Of a stretch of DNA of 32,027 nt, positions 1-8,098 are shown piece after piece (position 1 is the first letter of the stretch; the number at the start of each line of letters is the position of its first letter). A program made the position numbers and the translations under genes. Source of the DNA: Streptomyces misionensis (lineage in GTDB: Bacteria; Actinomycetota; Actinomycetes; Streptomycetales; Streptomycetaceae); the NCBI RefSeq assembly GCF_007896895.1, contig NZ_VOGW01000054.1, positions 11,286-43,312 on the forward strand, in the 5' to 3' direction. The notes under the pieces were generated by a model. That model saw nothing but the letters and a program-made list of their open reading frames with translations, was not told where the DNA came from and did not search any database.

Positions 1-10
1 AGGCCCTGCC

Positions 11-853
11 ATGTCTCACATCGTCGCCGTGCACGGCGTCGGCAACCACACCCCTGGCTACAGCCCCGAGAAGATCGCTGCGGACCGCGGTGCGGTCTGG
101 GCTGGGCAGCTCGCGGCCGGTCTCGGGGCGGAGCCAGCGGCGGTCGATCTGACCTTCGCCTACTACGCCCACCAACTGCGCACCGGGACGCCCACAGCAC
201 AGGGCGGCGCAGACAGCGCCCTGGACCACCTCGGCCCCGACGAGACCCGTGCCATCGCCCAGTGGGTCGACGCGCTCGCGCTGCCCCAGGCCACGGCACA
301 AGGCCGGCTCGCCGTCCCGCTACGCGCCGCGGTGGACCTCGTCGCCCGGCGGTTCAGCCTCGATGGCCGGCTGACCCGGCTCTTCGTCGCCACCTTCTTC
401 CGGGAGGTCACCACCTATCTGAGCGGCCCCGACGCGCCCGTCCGCACCGCCGCCCGGGAGCAGGTGGCGTCCGTCATCCGGGCACATCGGCCGTCCGTGG
501 TCATCGCCCACTCCCTCGGCACGGTGGTCACCTACGAGGCCCTGCACGCCCACCCCGATCTCCAGATCGACCTGCTGCTGACCCTCGGTTCCCCGCTGGC
601 GCTGCCGCACGCCGTCTTCCATCAGTTGCAGCCCACTCCGCGCGACAGTCAGGGCATCCGGCCGCCGGGCGTCGGCCGCTGGGTCAACATCGCCGACCAC
701 GGCGACCCCATCGCCGTACTGCGCCCCCTGAAGGCCTACTTCCCCGGTATTGATCTGGACCTCACGGAGAGCACCGGCCTCTTCCGACTCCATGGTGCCG
801 CCGGGTATCTCGGCTCCGCGGCGACGGCGGCCGCGGTCGCCCCGTACCTGTGA
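11..853 (+). CDS. alpha/beta hydrolase-like protein (VHGVG / AHSLGT)
   Basis: A 280-aa predicted cytosolic protein without a signal peptide or membrane segment. The N-terminus carries IVAVHGVGN (residues 4-12), the strand and oxyanion-hole loop seen in lipase-like hydrolases. The nucleophile elbow is VVIAHSLGT, with Ser168. NIADHGDP (about 227-234) and RLHGAAGYL (about 259-267) are good candidates for the catalytic Asp and His. The fold assignment comes from these motifs; the substrate is unknown. In Streptomyces such VHGVGN proteins often lie downstream of other genes of one transcription unit, and only 10 bases precede this ATG, so its upstream partner is outside the window. The stop is followed at once by transposase debris on the other strand. 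Confidence 0.75.
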   Translation: MSHIVAVHGVGNHTPGYSPEKIAADRGAVWAGQLAAGLGAEPAAVDLTFAYYAHQLRTGTPTAQGGADSALDHLGPDETRAIAQWVDALALPQATAQGRLAVPLRAAVDLVARRFSLDGRLTRLFVATFFREVTTYLSGPDAPVRTAAREQVASVIRAHRPSVVIAHSLGTVVTYEALHAHPDLQIDLLLTLGSPLALPHAVFHQLQPTPRDSQGIRPPGVGRWVNIADHGDPIAVLRPLKAYFPGIDLDLTESTGLFRLHGAAGYLGSAATAAAVAPYL

Positions 854-866
854 CGCGGTCCAACCC

Positions 867-940
867 TGCGCCGTGCCCGCGCCGGTGCTCGACCGCCAAG
901 GAGAGCTCGACCAGGTTTTTGACGCTCGGAGGGGGGCTTG
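867..940 (-). pseudogene. possible scrap of an NF041680/IS701-like transposase
   Basis: One minus-strand frame reads VKNLVELSLAVEHRRGHG, which resembles the N-terminal segment of the NF041680-type putative transposases common in Streptomyces. It is only about 24 codons, has no start, and abuts the ISAs1 fragment in a different frame. The resemblance is from memory of the family, so the call is tentative. Confidence 0.3.
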
Positions 941-952
941 TTGGTGCACGGG

Positions 953-1113
953 GCGGCGGCTGGCCTGGCGTATGAGCGGGGACGTCAGGTAGGCGAACCC
1001 GGCCGCGCTGAGCTCGGCCGGATCAAGGCGCCCCAGCACGCTGCGCAGGGTCTTCTCGCTCGGCACTCGGCAGCGGCCCAGGAGCGCGTGGTAGGGCAGG
1101 CCGAAGGCGGCCA
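953..1113 (-). pseudogene. ISAs1-family transposase, N-terminal fragment
   Basis: Minus-strand reading gives LAAFGLPYHALLGRCRVPSE, continuing KTLRSVLGRLDPAELSAAGF. This is the N-terminal, DDE_Tnp_1-associated region of ISAs1-family transposases. The resemblance stops after about 45 codons (near FAYLTSPLI), and the upstream frame is closed by a TAA next to 1117. Neither the catalytic core nor the element ends remain. It abuts the IS256 fragment on the opposite strand, so this is a junction of two dead elements. Confidence 0.6.
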
Positions 1114-1118
1114 GTTAG

Positions 1119-1430
1119 GCCGTCGCGGAGATCACCAACGACGCCGAGGAGCTGCTGGCGTACTACGACTTCCCGGCCGAGCACTGGATCCACCTGCGGA
1201 CCACGAACCCCATCGAGTCGACCTTCTTCACGGTGAAACTCCGCACCAAGGTCACCCGCGGTGCCGGCAGCCCGGCCGCAGCCCTGGCGATGGTGTTCAA
1301 GCTTGTCGAGTCCGCCCAGGCCCGTTGGCGCGCGGTCACCGCACCCCACCTCGTCACCCTTGTCCGGGCCGGCGTCCGCTTCGAGAACGGCCACCTCGCC
1401 GAACGCCCCGAGGAACCCGCCGCAGCATGA
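1119..1430 (+). pseudogene. IS256-family (mutator) transposase, C-terminal fragment
   Basis: The frame opens after a TAG at 1116-1118 and reads about 103 codons to TGA at 1428. It includes FPAEHWIHLRTTNPIESTFF and KLRTKVTRGAGSPAAALAMV, the conserved C-terminal end of mutator-type transposases (the NPIEST/S block just after the last acidic catalytic residue region). The N-terminal two thirds, with DNA binding and most of the DDE core, are missing. The fragment ends 37 bases before the start of the PLP enzyme gene. It differs from the IS256 copy at 29760-31074. Confidence 0.8.
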
Positions 1431-1467
1431 CACAACTCAACCAACCTACGACTCCTGTCAGTTACTC

Positions 1468-2484
1468 ATGGAAACAGCGCCGGTGGCGCTACGCTGCTGT
1501 GCCGTGCAGGAGACGCGTCTCGACACTGCTCGGATCCGGGCGGCTCGCCGGGTGATCGACCCGGTTTTTCTCGATACTCCGCTGTACCGCTGCGAGGCCC
1601 TGGAGCCCGGCCTTGGGTGCAGGGTGAGCATCAAACTCGAAACGGCGAACCCGGTCCGCAGCTTCAAGGCCCGCGGCACCGAGGTAGTCGCGAGCCTGCT
1701 CGCCGACAATGCCTCGCGAGCCGCGGTGTGCGCGAGCGCGGGCAACCTCGGCCAAGCCCTCGCATGGTCCGGCCGCGGCCGGGGGCTCGACGTCACGGTC
1801 GTGGCGTCCCGCTTCGCGACTCGGGCCAAGCTTGATCGCATCCGCGCACTGGGCGCCAGGCTGGAGCTGGTGGACGGCGACCACGAGATGGCCCGCGAGC
1901 GGGCGGCGGCCATCGCACGGTACGAGGGCATCCGGCTGGTCGAAGACAGCCTGGACATCGAGACCTGCGAGGGCGCGGCGACCATCGGCCTGGAACTGGT
2001 GGACACTGCACCGTCGTTCGACACCGTCCTGATTGCCCTCGGCGGCGGGGCACTGGCCACCGGCGTGGGGCATGTGGTGAAGACCTTGGCACCCGAAGTC
2101 GAGGTGATCTGCATCCAGCCACTGGGGGCACCGGCGCTGACACACTCGTGGCGCCAGCGGCGTGTCGTCATCACCGACTCGACCAACACCATTGCTGACG
2201 GCGTCGCCGGCCGACACCCCGTCCCGGCCGTCCTGGACGACCTCCTCCTGGTCGCTGACGACGCCGTCCTGGTCCAGGAGACGTCAATCATCGCCGGTAT
2301 GCGGATGCTCCTTGACCACGCCGGCCTCGTCGTCGAACCTTCGGCCGCACTCGGCATCGCGGCGATCCTCGAAGACCGCGACCGCTTCGCCGGCCGGCAC
2401 GTCGTCACCATCGTGTGCGGCAGCAACGTCGACGTAGACGCCTACCACCAATGGGTCAGCGCGGCTCCCATCCACAGGTCTTGA
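1468..2484 (+). CDS. threonine/serine dehydratase-like PLP enzyme (fold type II)
   Basis: A 338-aa cytosolic enzyme of the tryptophan-synthase-beta fold. The PLP-binding lysine is Lys67 in NPVRSFKARG. CASAGNLGQALAW (88-100) matches the substrate loop of threonine dehydratases (usually ASSGNHGQ). ALGGGALATG (190-199) is the glycine-rich phosphate loop, and VCGSN near the C-terminus matches the usual cofactor-binding Ser/Asn region. It probably deaminates L-threonine, L-serine or a beta-hydroxy amino acid to a 2-oxo acid; which one cannot be read here. There is no C-terminal ACT domain, so allosteric control of the biosynthetic IlvA type is unlikely. ATG 1468 has no clear ribosome site; GTG 1504 is an alternative start. 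The gene is boxed between IS256 and IS3 remnants, so its original promoter and perhaps its extreme C-terminus may be lost. Confidence 0.8.
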   Translation: METAPVALRCCAVQETRLDTARIRAARRVIDPVFLDTPLYRCEALEPGLGCRVSIKLETANPVRSFKARGTEVVASLLADNASRAAVCASAGNLGQALAWSGRGRGLDVTVVASRFATRAKLDRIRALGARLELVDGDHEMARERAAAIARYEGIRLVEDSLDIETCEGAATIGLELVDTAPSFDTVLIALGGGALATGVGHVVKTLAPEVEVICIQPLGAPALTHSWRQRRVVITDSTNTIADGVAGRHPVPAVLDDLLLVADDAVLVQETSIIAGMRMLLDHAGLVVEPSAALGIAAILEDRDRFAGRHVVTIVCGSNVDVDAYHQWVSAAPIHRS

Positions 2485-2485
2485 C

Positions 2486-2904
2486 AATTGCTCGCCATCC
2501 TGGGCATCGCCCGCTCCAGCTTCTACTACTGGCGTCAGACCGCCGAGGTCCGCGCGGCCCGGCAGGCAGCCGACACTCGCCTGGCCGCCCGGATACGGGC
2601 CGTGCACCGCGAATCGGACGGCACCTACGGCGTCCCCAGGATCACCGCCGAGCTCCGCGGGGACGGCGAGCGGGTCCACCACAAGCGCACGCGCGCGATG
2701 CGGAGCATCAACCTGGCGGGCGTGCGGCTGCGACGCCGGCACCGCACCACGATTACGGACCCTGCTGCGGCGAAGGCACTGGACCTGATCGGCCGCGGCT
2801 TCACCGCCAGTGAACCGAACACCAAGTACGTCGGCGACATCACCTACCTCCCGGTAGACGGCGGGAAGTTCCTCTACCTGGCCACCGTCATCGACCTCGC
2901 CTCA
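2486..2904 (+). pseudogene. IS3-family transposase OrfB, truncated at both ends
   Basis: The frame begins LAILGIARSSFYYWR, a typical internal HTH_21-side segment of IS3 OrfB, and continues with TYGVPRITAELR and NTKYVGDITYLPV. That last stretch holds the first catalytic Asp of the rve integrase core (Asp in GDITYL). Similarity stops at ATVIDLAS; the reading frame then runs on into unrelated sequence to 2994. The second Asp and the Glu of the DDE triad are missing, so it cannot be active. The usual residues before LAILGI are also missing, and the fragment starts within a few bases of the upstream stop codon. Confidence 0.8.
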
Positions 2905-3125
2905 GTCGTGTTGGGTCCACACTGCGTGATTCACGTGATCTCGGTCTTCCCTCGACTCAGCAGCCCGCTTACGCTCGGACCGTTTCGGTGCTAACGGCGT
3001 TGTCGGCTATTGAAGATTGGGGCCAGAACCGTGTGGCTGGGAACCCGAGCTGCTGACTGGGGATGCTGGTTCGGCTGCTGGTGAACGCCAATCTCCGGCA
3101 GGACCCGTCCGCATATCCTCCGGAC
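2905..3125. other. no recognisable gene between IS3 remnant and hydrolase
   Basis: About 220 bases that continue in frame from the IS3 remnant for 30 codons without similarity I recognise. No inverted repeat matching an IS3 end was seen. Confidence 0.4.
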
Positions 3126-3832
3126 ATGGTTGATCAACGCTTGGTCGACGTTGGCGAGGTCCGGCTGGCGTATCAGATGTCGGGTCTTCCGGATGCTCCG
3201 CCGCTCGTCCTGTTCACGCGCTGGGCGAAGATGCCACCGGCTGGGAGGCGGTTGTGCCCGCCCTCGCCCGGAGTCGAAGGGTGTATGCCCTCGATCTTCG
3301 CGGTCACGGCCGAAGCGACTGGTCGGGGGACTACTCACTCGAACTCATGCAAGCCGATGTGCTTCGGTTCCTGAACGCACTGGGACTTGGACCAGTGGAT
3401 CTGATCGGGCACTCCATGGGCGGGATCGTGGCCTACCTGCTCGCGGAGGACCATCCGCAGCGGGTGGGCCGGCTCGTCCTGGAGGATGTGCCTGTCCCCC
3501 GTCCTCGGGAGCCGAGCACCCCGGCCAGGCCGGACGGCGCCCTGACCTTCGACTGGGAGATGGTGCTGGCCGTCAGGCGGCAGATCGACCAGCCCGATCC
3601 CAGGTGGCTGGAGGGACTCGGCCAGATCACCGCTGAGACCCTCGTGCTCGTCGGCGGCCCACACAGTCATGTTCCCCAGGACGGTGTCGCCGAGCTCGCC
3701 CGCCGCATCCCTGGCGGGCGAGTGATCGCCATCCCGGTTGGACACCTGATCCACCACGCAGCGCCGGAGGCGTTCACCGAAGCGGTTTCGGCGTTCCTGG
3801 AGGAAAACATCCGCCCTGCCCGCCAAGCATGA
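3126..3832 (+). pseudogene. alpha/beta hydrolase with single-base frameshift
   Basis: The frame from ATG 3126 gives MVDQRLVDVGEVRLAYQMSG then DAPPLVL, a normal hydrolase start. At about 3211 it must change frame to continue HALGEDATGWEAVVPALARS and RRVYALDLRGHGRSDW. In the usual family sequence (LVLLHALGEDATGW) the difference is one missing base in ctg-tt-cac. Downstream the family signature is complete: nucleophile elbow GHSMGG, and a C-terminal VGHLIHHAAPEAF with the expected catalytic His. The protein would be about 235 aa if repaired. As read, the 5' frame ends in nonsense, while a GTG at 3254 could start a truncated product that keeps the nucleophile but lacks the oxyanion-hole strand. 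It is either a fresh pseudogene or a sequencing error. Confidence 0.75.
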
Positions 3833-3881
3833 GCGCAGTCCCAGGCCGTGACGTGGAGACGGCCACACGGGTTCTTCGAGT

Positions 3882-4859
3882 GTGACCAAGAAGTGGGCCC
3901 GTGCGGCTTTGTCCCATCCTGCCTTCACAGGCGTCTCGCGTGCACATCTCGGCGGTTTGATCGAGGAGTTGGCCGGGCCGTGGCAGGCCCGGCGGTAATC
4001 GGCATTGCATCAGCGGCGGGGAGGGAAGCGTCACCGTGCCGCTGGGGCCGGCCGCAAGCACGAGCTGGTGTTCACCGACCGAGTGCTGGTCGCGCTGGTC
4101 CACCTGCGCACTCAGCTCCCGCACGCCGCGCTCGCCGAGTTGTACGGGGTCGGCCGCTCCACCGTCACCGAGGCCATCGGCGAGATCCGCCCGCTGCTCG
4201 CCGACCGCGGCTTCGCTGTCCCCGGCCAGCCTGGACTACGCCTGCGAACATTGGCCGACGTGTTCGCATACGCCGATGCGGAGGGTACGACCTTGCGGAT
4301 CGATGGGACCGAGACCCAGGTCCGCCGCCCGAAGGCCCACCGGCCGGGCCGCTGCGCGTTCGTCTCCGGCAAGAAGAAGCAGAACACCATGAAGACCATC
4401 GCGATCAGCGATGGCCAGGGCCGCACCCTGTGGTCCGGGGCCGACCGGCCCGGAAGAATGCACGATCAGACCGCGATGCGCACCGAAGGCATCGTCGAGC
4501 AATTCCGTCTCCACCCGGACGTGAGAACCGAGGTGGATGAGGGTTACCGGGGTCTGACGAACGAGTTCCCCGAACAGGTCAGTGCGCCGCCGAAGAAGCC
4601 GAAGGAAGACGCCCCGCTCGGTGACCAGTACGCCTGGCGTGAGCAACGGCGCCGCCAGTCCTCGGCGCGGATCTGTGTCGAGCACGCCAACGCGGAGCAT
4701 AAGCAGTGGCGCCCGCTGCAGCGCTTCCTCGGCCGCCGCGAGCACTACCCGGCCACGCACCGGGCCATCGCCGGCCTGGTCTCCGACCGAGCCGCCCAGC
4801 GGCCCACCCGCGGCAAACCGCGCACCGAACTCGTTCCCGTCAGCCCGATGACGTGCTAA
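3882..4859 (+). pseudogene. IS5-family transposase (DDE_Tnp_4 type) with early in-frame stop
   Basis: The reading from GTG 3882 begins VTKKWARAALSHPAFTGVSR and is then interrupted by TAA at 3996-3998 (codon 39), after GPWQARR. The same frame resumes as LHQRRGGKRHRAAGAG and stays open to TAG/TAA at 4857. The rest is a full Streptomyces-type transposase: an N-terminal helix-turn-helix (ALAELYGVGRSTVTEAIGEI), first catalytic Asp in LRIDGTETQ, then KKKQNTMKTIAISD, MHDQTAMRTEG and a C-terminal CVEHANAEHKQWR carrying the late acidic residue. A TTG at 4005 could give a 284-aa product that keeps the HTH and catalytic residues, so activity is not excluded. I could not find convincing terminal inverted repeats. 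Confidence 0.8.
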
Positions 4860-4959
4860 ATCACCCACCAGCCGAACTCTCAGGTCATCACGCCTCAACA
4901 TCAATAGCCGACAACGTCGTAAGTGATTTGTTTGCTCCCGGCACAGTGAGGCGGCTTCT

Positions 4960-5150
4960 ATGCCTGGATGGATGGACTTGGCATACACCACGGTCGGCGG
5001 TGTCGTCGGCGCCGCGGTGACCAACTACCTCTCCATGAGCCAGGAACGCCGGCAGCTGCGAGCAGCGGTCATGCAACAGCTCCTCCGCGTCGCAGCGGTG
5101 CGCGAGAGGGTTTGCAACATCGTGCCGAGCCGGAGGGAGAGTCCGTTGCG
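4960..5150 (+). pseudogene. N-terminal part of a small membrane-anchored protein
   Basis: ATG 4960, with GAGG about 12 bases upstream, opens MPGWMDLAYTTVGGVVGAAV. This is one hydrophobic segment (about residues 6-22) followed by an Arg/Gln/Glu-rich helical stretch, QERRQLRAAVMQQLLRVAAV. That layout resembles short Streptomyces proteins with one N-terminal membrane helix and a cytoplasmic coiled coil. After about residue 60 the frame loses protein character and overlaps the next gene in another frame, so the gene appears cut near 5150. Function unknown. Confidence 0.45.
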
Positions 5151-5173
5151 GCACTTAGCCAGGGCACGACTGC

Positions 5174-6433
5174 TTGCCACGGCGCGTTTTGGCGTCACGG
5201 CGGTCCTGGAGGACGGCCGTGACGCCGAGCTCGCTGTACGACAACGAGCTCGTCGACAGCGCCTGGCGGCGCCGGCCCGCCGCCGACAAGGCGGTCGCCC
5301 GAGGCCGCTCACGCGCGTGGACGGCCCGGGAGACGGCCGTGTTCCATCGAGAGATAGCCCGCGCCGAGGTGCGCGTGCACCGCGAGGTGCAGGGTGAGGA
5401 CGAGCGCCTGGCCGTCGTACGGGACGCGCGGCGGGCCGCGGCGCTCGCCGAGCCGGTCCGGCGCATCGCCCAGCCCCGACGGCGCGCGCCGGGCGTGGAC
5501 TACCACCGGCTCTCCGCCACCGAGCACCGGTGGGTCTTCGACGAGCTGATCGTCCCGTCCTACCTGAACGGCATCGTCCCCCGGGACGAGCCGCGCGCCG
5601 TCTACGTCCTGGGGCAGCCCGGGGCGGGCAAGCTGCTGGCCGCCCGGATGGTCCGCCGCGCGATGCGGCCCGGCACGACGCGGCTGGTCGGCGACGACTT
5701 CAAGGCCCAACACCCCGACTACTTCCAACTGCTGCGCGACGACCCCCGCAGCGCCGGCGCGGCGATCCGCGCGGACTACCGGGCCTGGGTCGCCAGGGCC
5801 GAGCAGTACGTCCGTGACCGGCGCGGCGACGTCCTGATCGAGGCCGCTCCCGGCAGCGTGGAGGAGTTCCTCGCCAGCGCGCTGCCCTTCGCGACCGGCG
5901 GCTACCCGGTCGAACTCGTCGTCCTGGCCGTGCGGGAAACCGACAGCCGGCTTGCAACCGCGCTGCGCTACGCCCGTGCCCTGCAGCGCGGCGGCACCGG
6001 CCGGTTCACCAGCCGCTCCGAACACGACACCTGCTTTAGCGCGCTCGCCGACGTCGTCGCCGTCGCCGAGCAGCACCCGCAGATCGCGGCCATCACGGTG
6101 ATCCGCCGGGACGGCCAAGCCCTGCTGCGCCACGAGAGTGGCGGCACCGGACGCGCTTCGTGGGCCCTGGCCGCGGAACGGCTCCGCCCCTACACCGAAC
6201 AGGAGGCCGAGGCCTTCCTCCGCCTCCATCAAGGCCTGCGCCAGGCACTCCCGCGGCACCGCCAGGAGCCGGACGAGATCGCCACGCTCGCCCGGCCGCT
6301 TATGCCCGCCAGGTGCAGCCGGCTCGCCTCGGCCGGCCGCACCCGCCCGTCTGGCCCCTGCCCGTGCCGAGCAGGGCCGCGGGCTACGTCTCCTCAGCTG
6401 ACTGCCTTCACAGGTGCGTCTGTGCCGTCGTAA
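5174..6433 (+). CDS. zeta-toxin-family protein, start uncertain
   Basis: The core from about 5495 is a zeta-toxin kinase: YHRLSATEHRWVFDELIVPS, then Walker A VLGQPGAGKL, then LVGDDFKAQHPDY (the D-x-F...HP substrate motif) and DVLIEAAPGSVEEFL. Zeta toxins phosphorylate UDP-N-acetylglucosamine or a related sugar and poison cell-wall synthesis. Here the Walker A position normally Ser/Thr after Lys is Leu, which should weaken Mg-ATP binding. Residues before the core (from about 5235) have good coding statistics but are not a zeta domain; the hairpin at 5191 lies inside the longest reading, so a later start such as GTG 5495 is possible. Near 6308 the usual C-terminal PLMPAQVQPARLG reading needs one extra base, so the tail (RCSRLASAG onward) is probably out of frame. 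It overlaps the converging VanZ gene by 40 bases. No epsilon antitoxin is visible. Confidence 0.65.
   Translation: MPRRVLASRRSWRTAVTPSSLYDNELVDSAWRRRPAADKAVARGRSRAWTARETAVFHREIARAEVRVHREVQGEDERLAVVRDARRAAALAEPVRRIAQPRRRAPGVDYHRLSATEHRWVFDELIVPSYLNGIVPRDEPRAVYVLGQPGAGKLLAARMVRRAMRPGTTRLVGDDFKAQHPDYFQLLRDDPRSAGAAIRADYRAWVARAEQYVRDRRGDVLIEAAPGSVEEFLASALPFATGGYPVELVVLAVRETDSRLATALRYARALQRGGTGRFTSRSEHDTCFSALADVVAVAEQHPQIAAITVIRRDGQALLRHESGGTGRASWALAAERLRPYTEQEAEAFLRLHQGLRQALPRHRQEPDEIATLARPLMPARCSRLASAGRTRPSGPCPCRAGPRATSPQLTAFTGASVPS
5191..5226. repeat. 36-bp near-perfect palindrome (hairpin)
   Basis: GGCGTCACGGC at 5191-5201 is exactly complementary to GCCGTGACGCC at 5216-5226, and inside it GTCC/GGAC pair around a TGGA loop (5203-5214); only one G/G pair is mismatched. 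No T-run follows on either strand. It lies at the junction of the broken membrane protein and the zeta-toxin coding region, so it may be a terminator or the end of a mobile element. Confidence 0.6.
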
Positions 6434-7818
6434 ACCTGCCCGTTCACCGCATCCACTCGCCACATGTCCGTATCGCTCGGCTGTTGCGGTTCGGTTCCCG
6501 GCTGCGCCCGCATCGACACGTTCACGAGCCACTCCGGCCGCCACGTACCGTTCCGCTCGTTAGCCTTCAGAGTAAACGCCTTGACCTGGTACTTCGCCTC
6601 CACCCGGTGCTCATCCAGGTCCCCTCCCAGGTTGGCCTTGTACTGCGCGATCAGTCCCTCGCGCACGGCTCGTTCGGCCTGGCCGGCGTCCAGCTTCGCC
6701 TTACCGAGCTTCACGTGCTTCGGGCCGAGAGTCACATCCACCTGTGAGACGCGCCCTGTCCTGTCGACCTGGACATCCAGCATTCTGGGCATCAGCACGT
6801 CGTCCTGTAGCCAGCGCCAAGTGGTGATCCATCCGAGCTCGGCCTTCCCGCCCACGGCATCTGTACGGTGGGAGGTCGCATCCTCGGCCCAGGGGTAGCG
6901 ATTGTTCATGTACGTGCGCGCGATCTGGTACGCCTCCTGCTTCGCGGACGGCGCCTTCGCTCCAGCCACCGGATAGCCCATGACGTTGGAACGGTCGCTG
7001 TCTTCCAGGAGCACGTTCAGATGCTTTTTGTCCGGCCACGACAGGCTGCCGTTACTGAAGGCTTCCGGATGACCCTTGTCACGGCTCAGCAAGGTGAATT
7101 CGACGTTGGTACATGATGCTCCGACACAGGGCTGCATGTAGACGCGTCCCAGCTTGTACCGGTCTCCGAACGCTTCCGTCACCACTTGTTCGACGGCCTG
7201 GCGCGTCGAAGGATCGGCGGCCGACAGGCCGGTGCCGTCCACGTGCGTGAAGGACACCATCGGGCGCGCCACACCCGCGCCCAGGACGAGCAGCGCCGCA
7301 GAGACGATCAGCGATCCCTTGGCGGCCGCCCGCCAGTTGAGCGCTCCGCGGCTGGCGAGGAACCCTGCCGCGACCACGAGGCCGACCAAGCCGCCGAGGA
7401 TGTTCATCTCCGCGTCCGAACTGTCGCAAGTACGCCCCAGACCGTTGACCGTGGCCTGAGTGAACTCGATGGCCAGGGGCAGCGCGACGACGCCGACGAG
7501 CGCCGGAAGCAACCGGCGAAGGGCCAGAAGGGCGAACAGACCGAGCGGCACCGTCATGAGGAGGTTCCACAGGCCCTGTGTGGCGTGGAACGGCTCGGCG
7601 AGGTCGTGGTTGATGACGCACTGGCCATTGGCGGGGCCGCCGCCCATGAAGGTGCCGCCCAGCACGCCGGTTAGCGTGCCGGTCAGCCCCGCCCACCACA
7701 CGCCGTACGGATTACCCAAACGACGTGCAACCAGCCACGCGACGCCGCCCAGGACGAGAGCGGCCAGCATGCATGCGGCCAAGTAGCCGTAATGGCCTTG
7801 GAAGATCGCGGAAAACAC
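6394..7818 (-). CDS. VanZ-domain membrane protein with large C-terminal domain
   Basis: A 474-aa integral membrane protein starting at GTG 7818, with GAGGAC upstream. The N-terminal half has about five hydrophobic segments: about residues 11-32, 42-60, 84-102, 104-120, 140-156, and another near 168-185. The stretch NLLMTVPLGLFALLALRRLL, then AIEFTQATVNGLGRTCDSSD and MNILGGLVGL, is the VanZ signature (conserved EFxQ and DxxDxxxNxxG). After residue 190 comes a soluble, probably extracytoplasmic domain of about 280 aa. It contains two stretches resembling PepSY-like repeats (KQEAYQIARTYMNNRYPWAE; AERAVREGLIAQYKANLGG). VanZ proteins are linked to glycopeptide and lipoglycopeptide tolerance; the role of this two-domain form is not known to me. 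It follows a small peptide remnant on the same strand, separated by a hairpin. Confidence 0.75.
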   Translation of the reverse strand: MFSAIFQGHYGYLAACMLAALVLGGVAWLVARRLGNPYGVWWAGLTGTLTGVLGGTFMGGGPANGQCVINHDLAEPFHATQGLWNLLMTVPLGLFALLALRRLLPALVGVVALPLAIEFTQATVNGLGRTCDSSDAEMNILGGLVGLVVAAGFLASRGALNWRAAAKGSLIVSAALLVLGAGVARPMVSFTHVDGTGLSAADPSTRQAVEQVVTEAFGDRYKLGRVYMQPCVGASCTNVEFTLLSRDKGHPEAFSNGSLSWPDKKHLNVLLEDSDRSNVMGYPVAGAKAPSAKQEAYQIARTYMNNRYPWAEDATSHRTDAVGGKAELGWITTWRWLQDDVLMPRMLDVQVDRTGRVSQVDVTLGPKHVKLGKAKLDAGQAERAVREGLIAQYKANLGGDLDEHRVEAKYQVKAFTLKANERNGTWRPEWLVNVSMRAQPGTEPQQPSDTDMWRVDAVNGQVYDGTDAPVKAVS

Positions 7819-7857
7819 GAGAAGTCCTCGACAGAATCAGGCCTTGACGGCGCAGCG

Positions 7858-7883
7858 GGGGCCCCGCACTGCTGTGCGGGGCC
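7858..7883 (-). terminator. 11-bp GC-rich hairpin after the small peptide gene
   Basis: GGGCCCCGCAC (7858-7868) and GTGCGGGGCCC (7873-7883) are perfect inverted repeats around TGCT. The hairpin lies 16 bases beyond the stop of the minus-strand peptide ORF and upstream of the VanZ gene. It lacks a U-tract, as is usual for actinomycete terminators or attenuators, and could set peptide versus VanZ expression. Confidence 0.6.
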
Positions 7884-7899
7884 CATCACACCGCGCGCC

Positions 7900-8098
7900 T
7901 CAGCAGTGCGCGGTCGGCGTCTGGTAGGTGCCGCCGCTGTAGTTCAGCACGCCGACGCTGTCGGAGCACATGTAACTTCCCGACTTCTGCCAGTGCTTCG
8001 AGACCGTCTGACCGGACAAGGTGGTGAAGTAGGAGGAGTAGGTGGTGGACCCGGACATGCTGTAGCCCAGGCGCACGCTGACGGACGAGCCACCCGTC
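7900..8098 (-). pseudogene. small peptide gene, 5'-truncated, two Cys near the C-terminus
   Basis: The recognisable part runs KTGGSSVSVRLGYSMSGSTT, YSSYFTTLSGQTVSKHWQKS, GSYMCSDSVGVLNY and ends TPTAHC. It is rich in Ser, Thr, Tyr and Gly, with one internal Cys and one as the very last residue, a composition typical of exported Streptomyces peptides. The usual signal peptide is missing: upstream of Lys the frame runs into Arg-rich sequence antisense to another gene. I do not recognise the family; it could be bacteriocin-like, but that is inference from composition and from the VanZ neighbour. A GC hairpin follows the stop. Confidence 0.45.
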
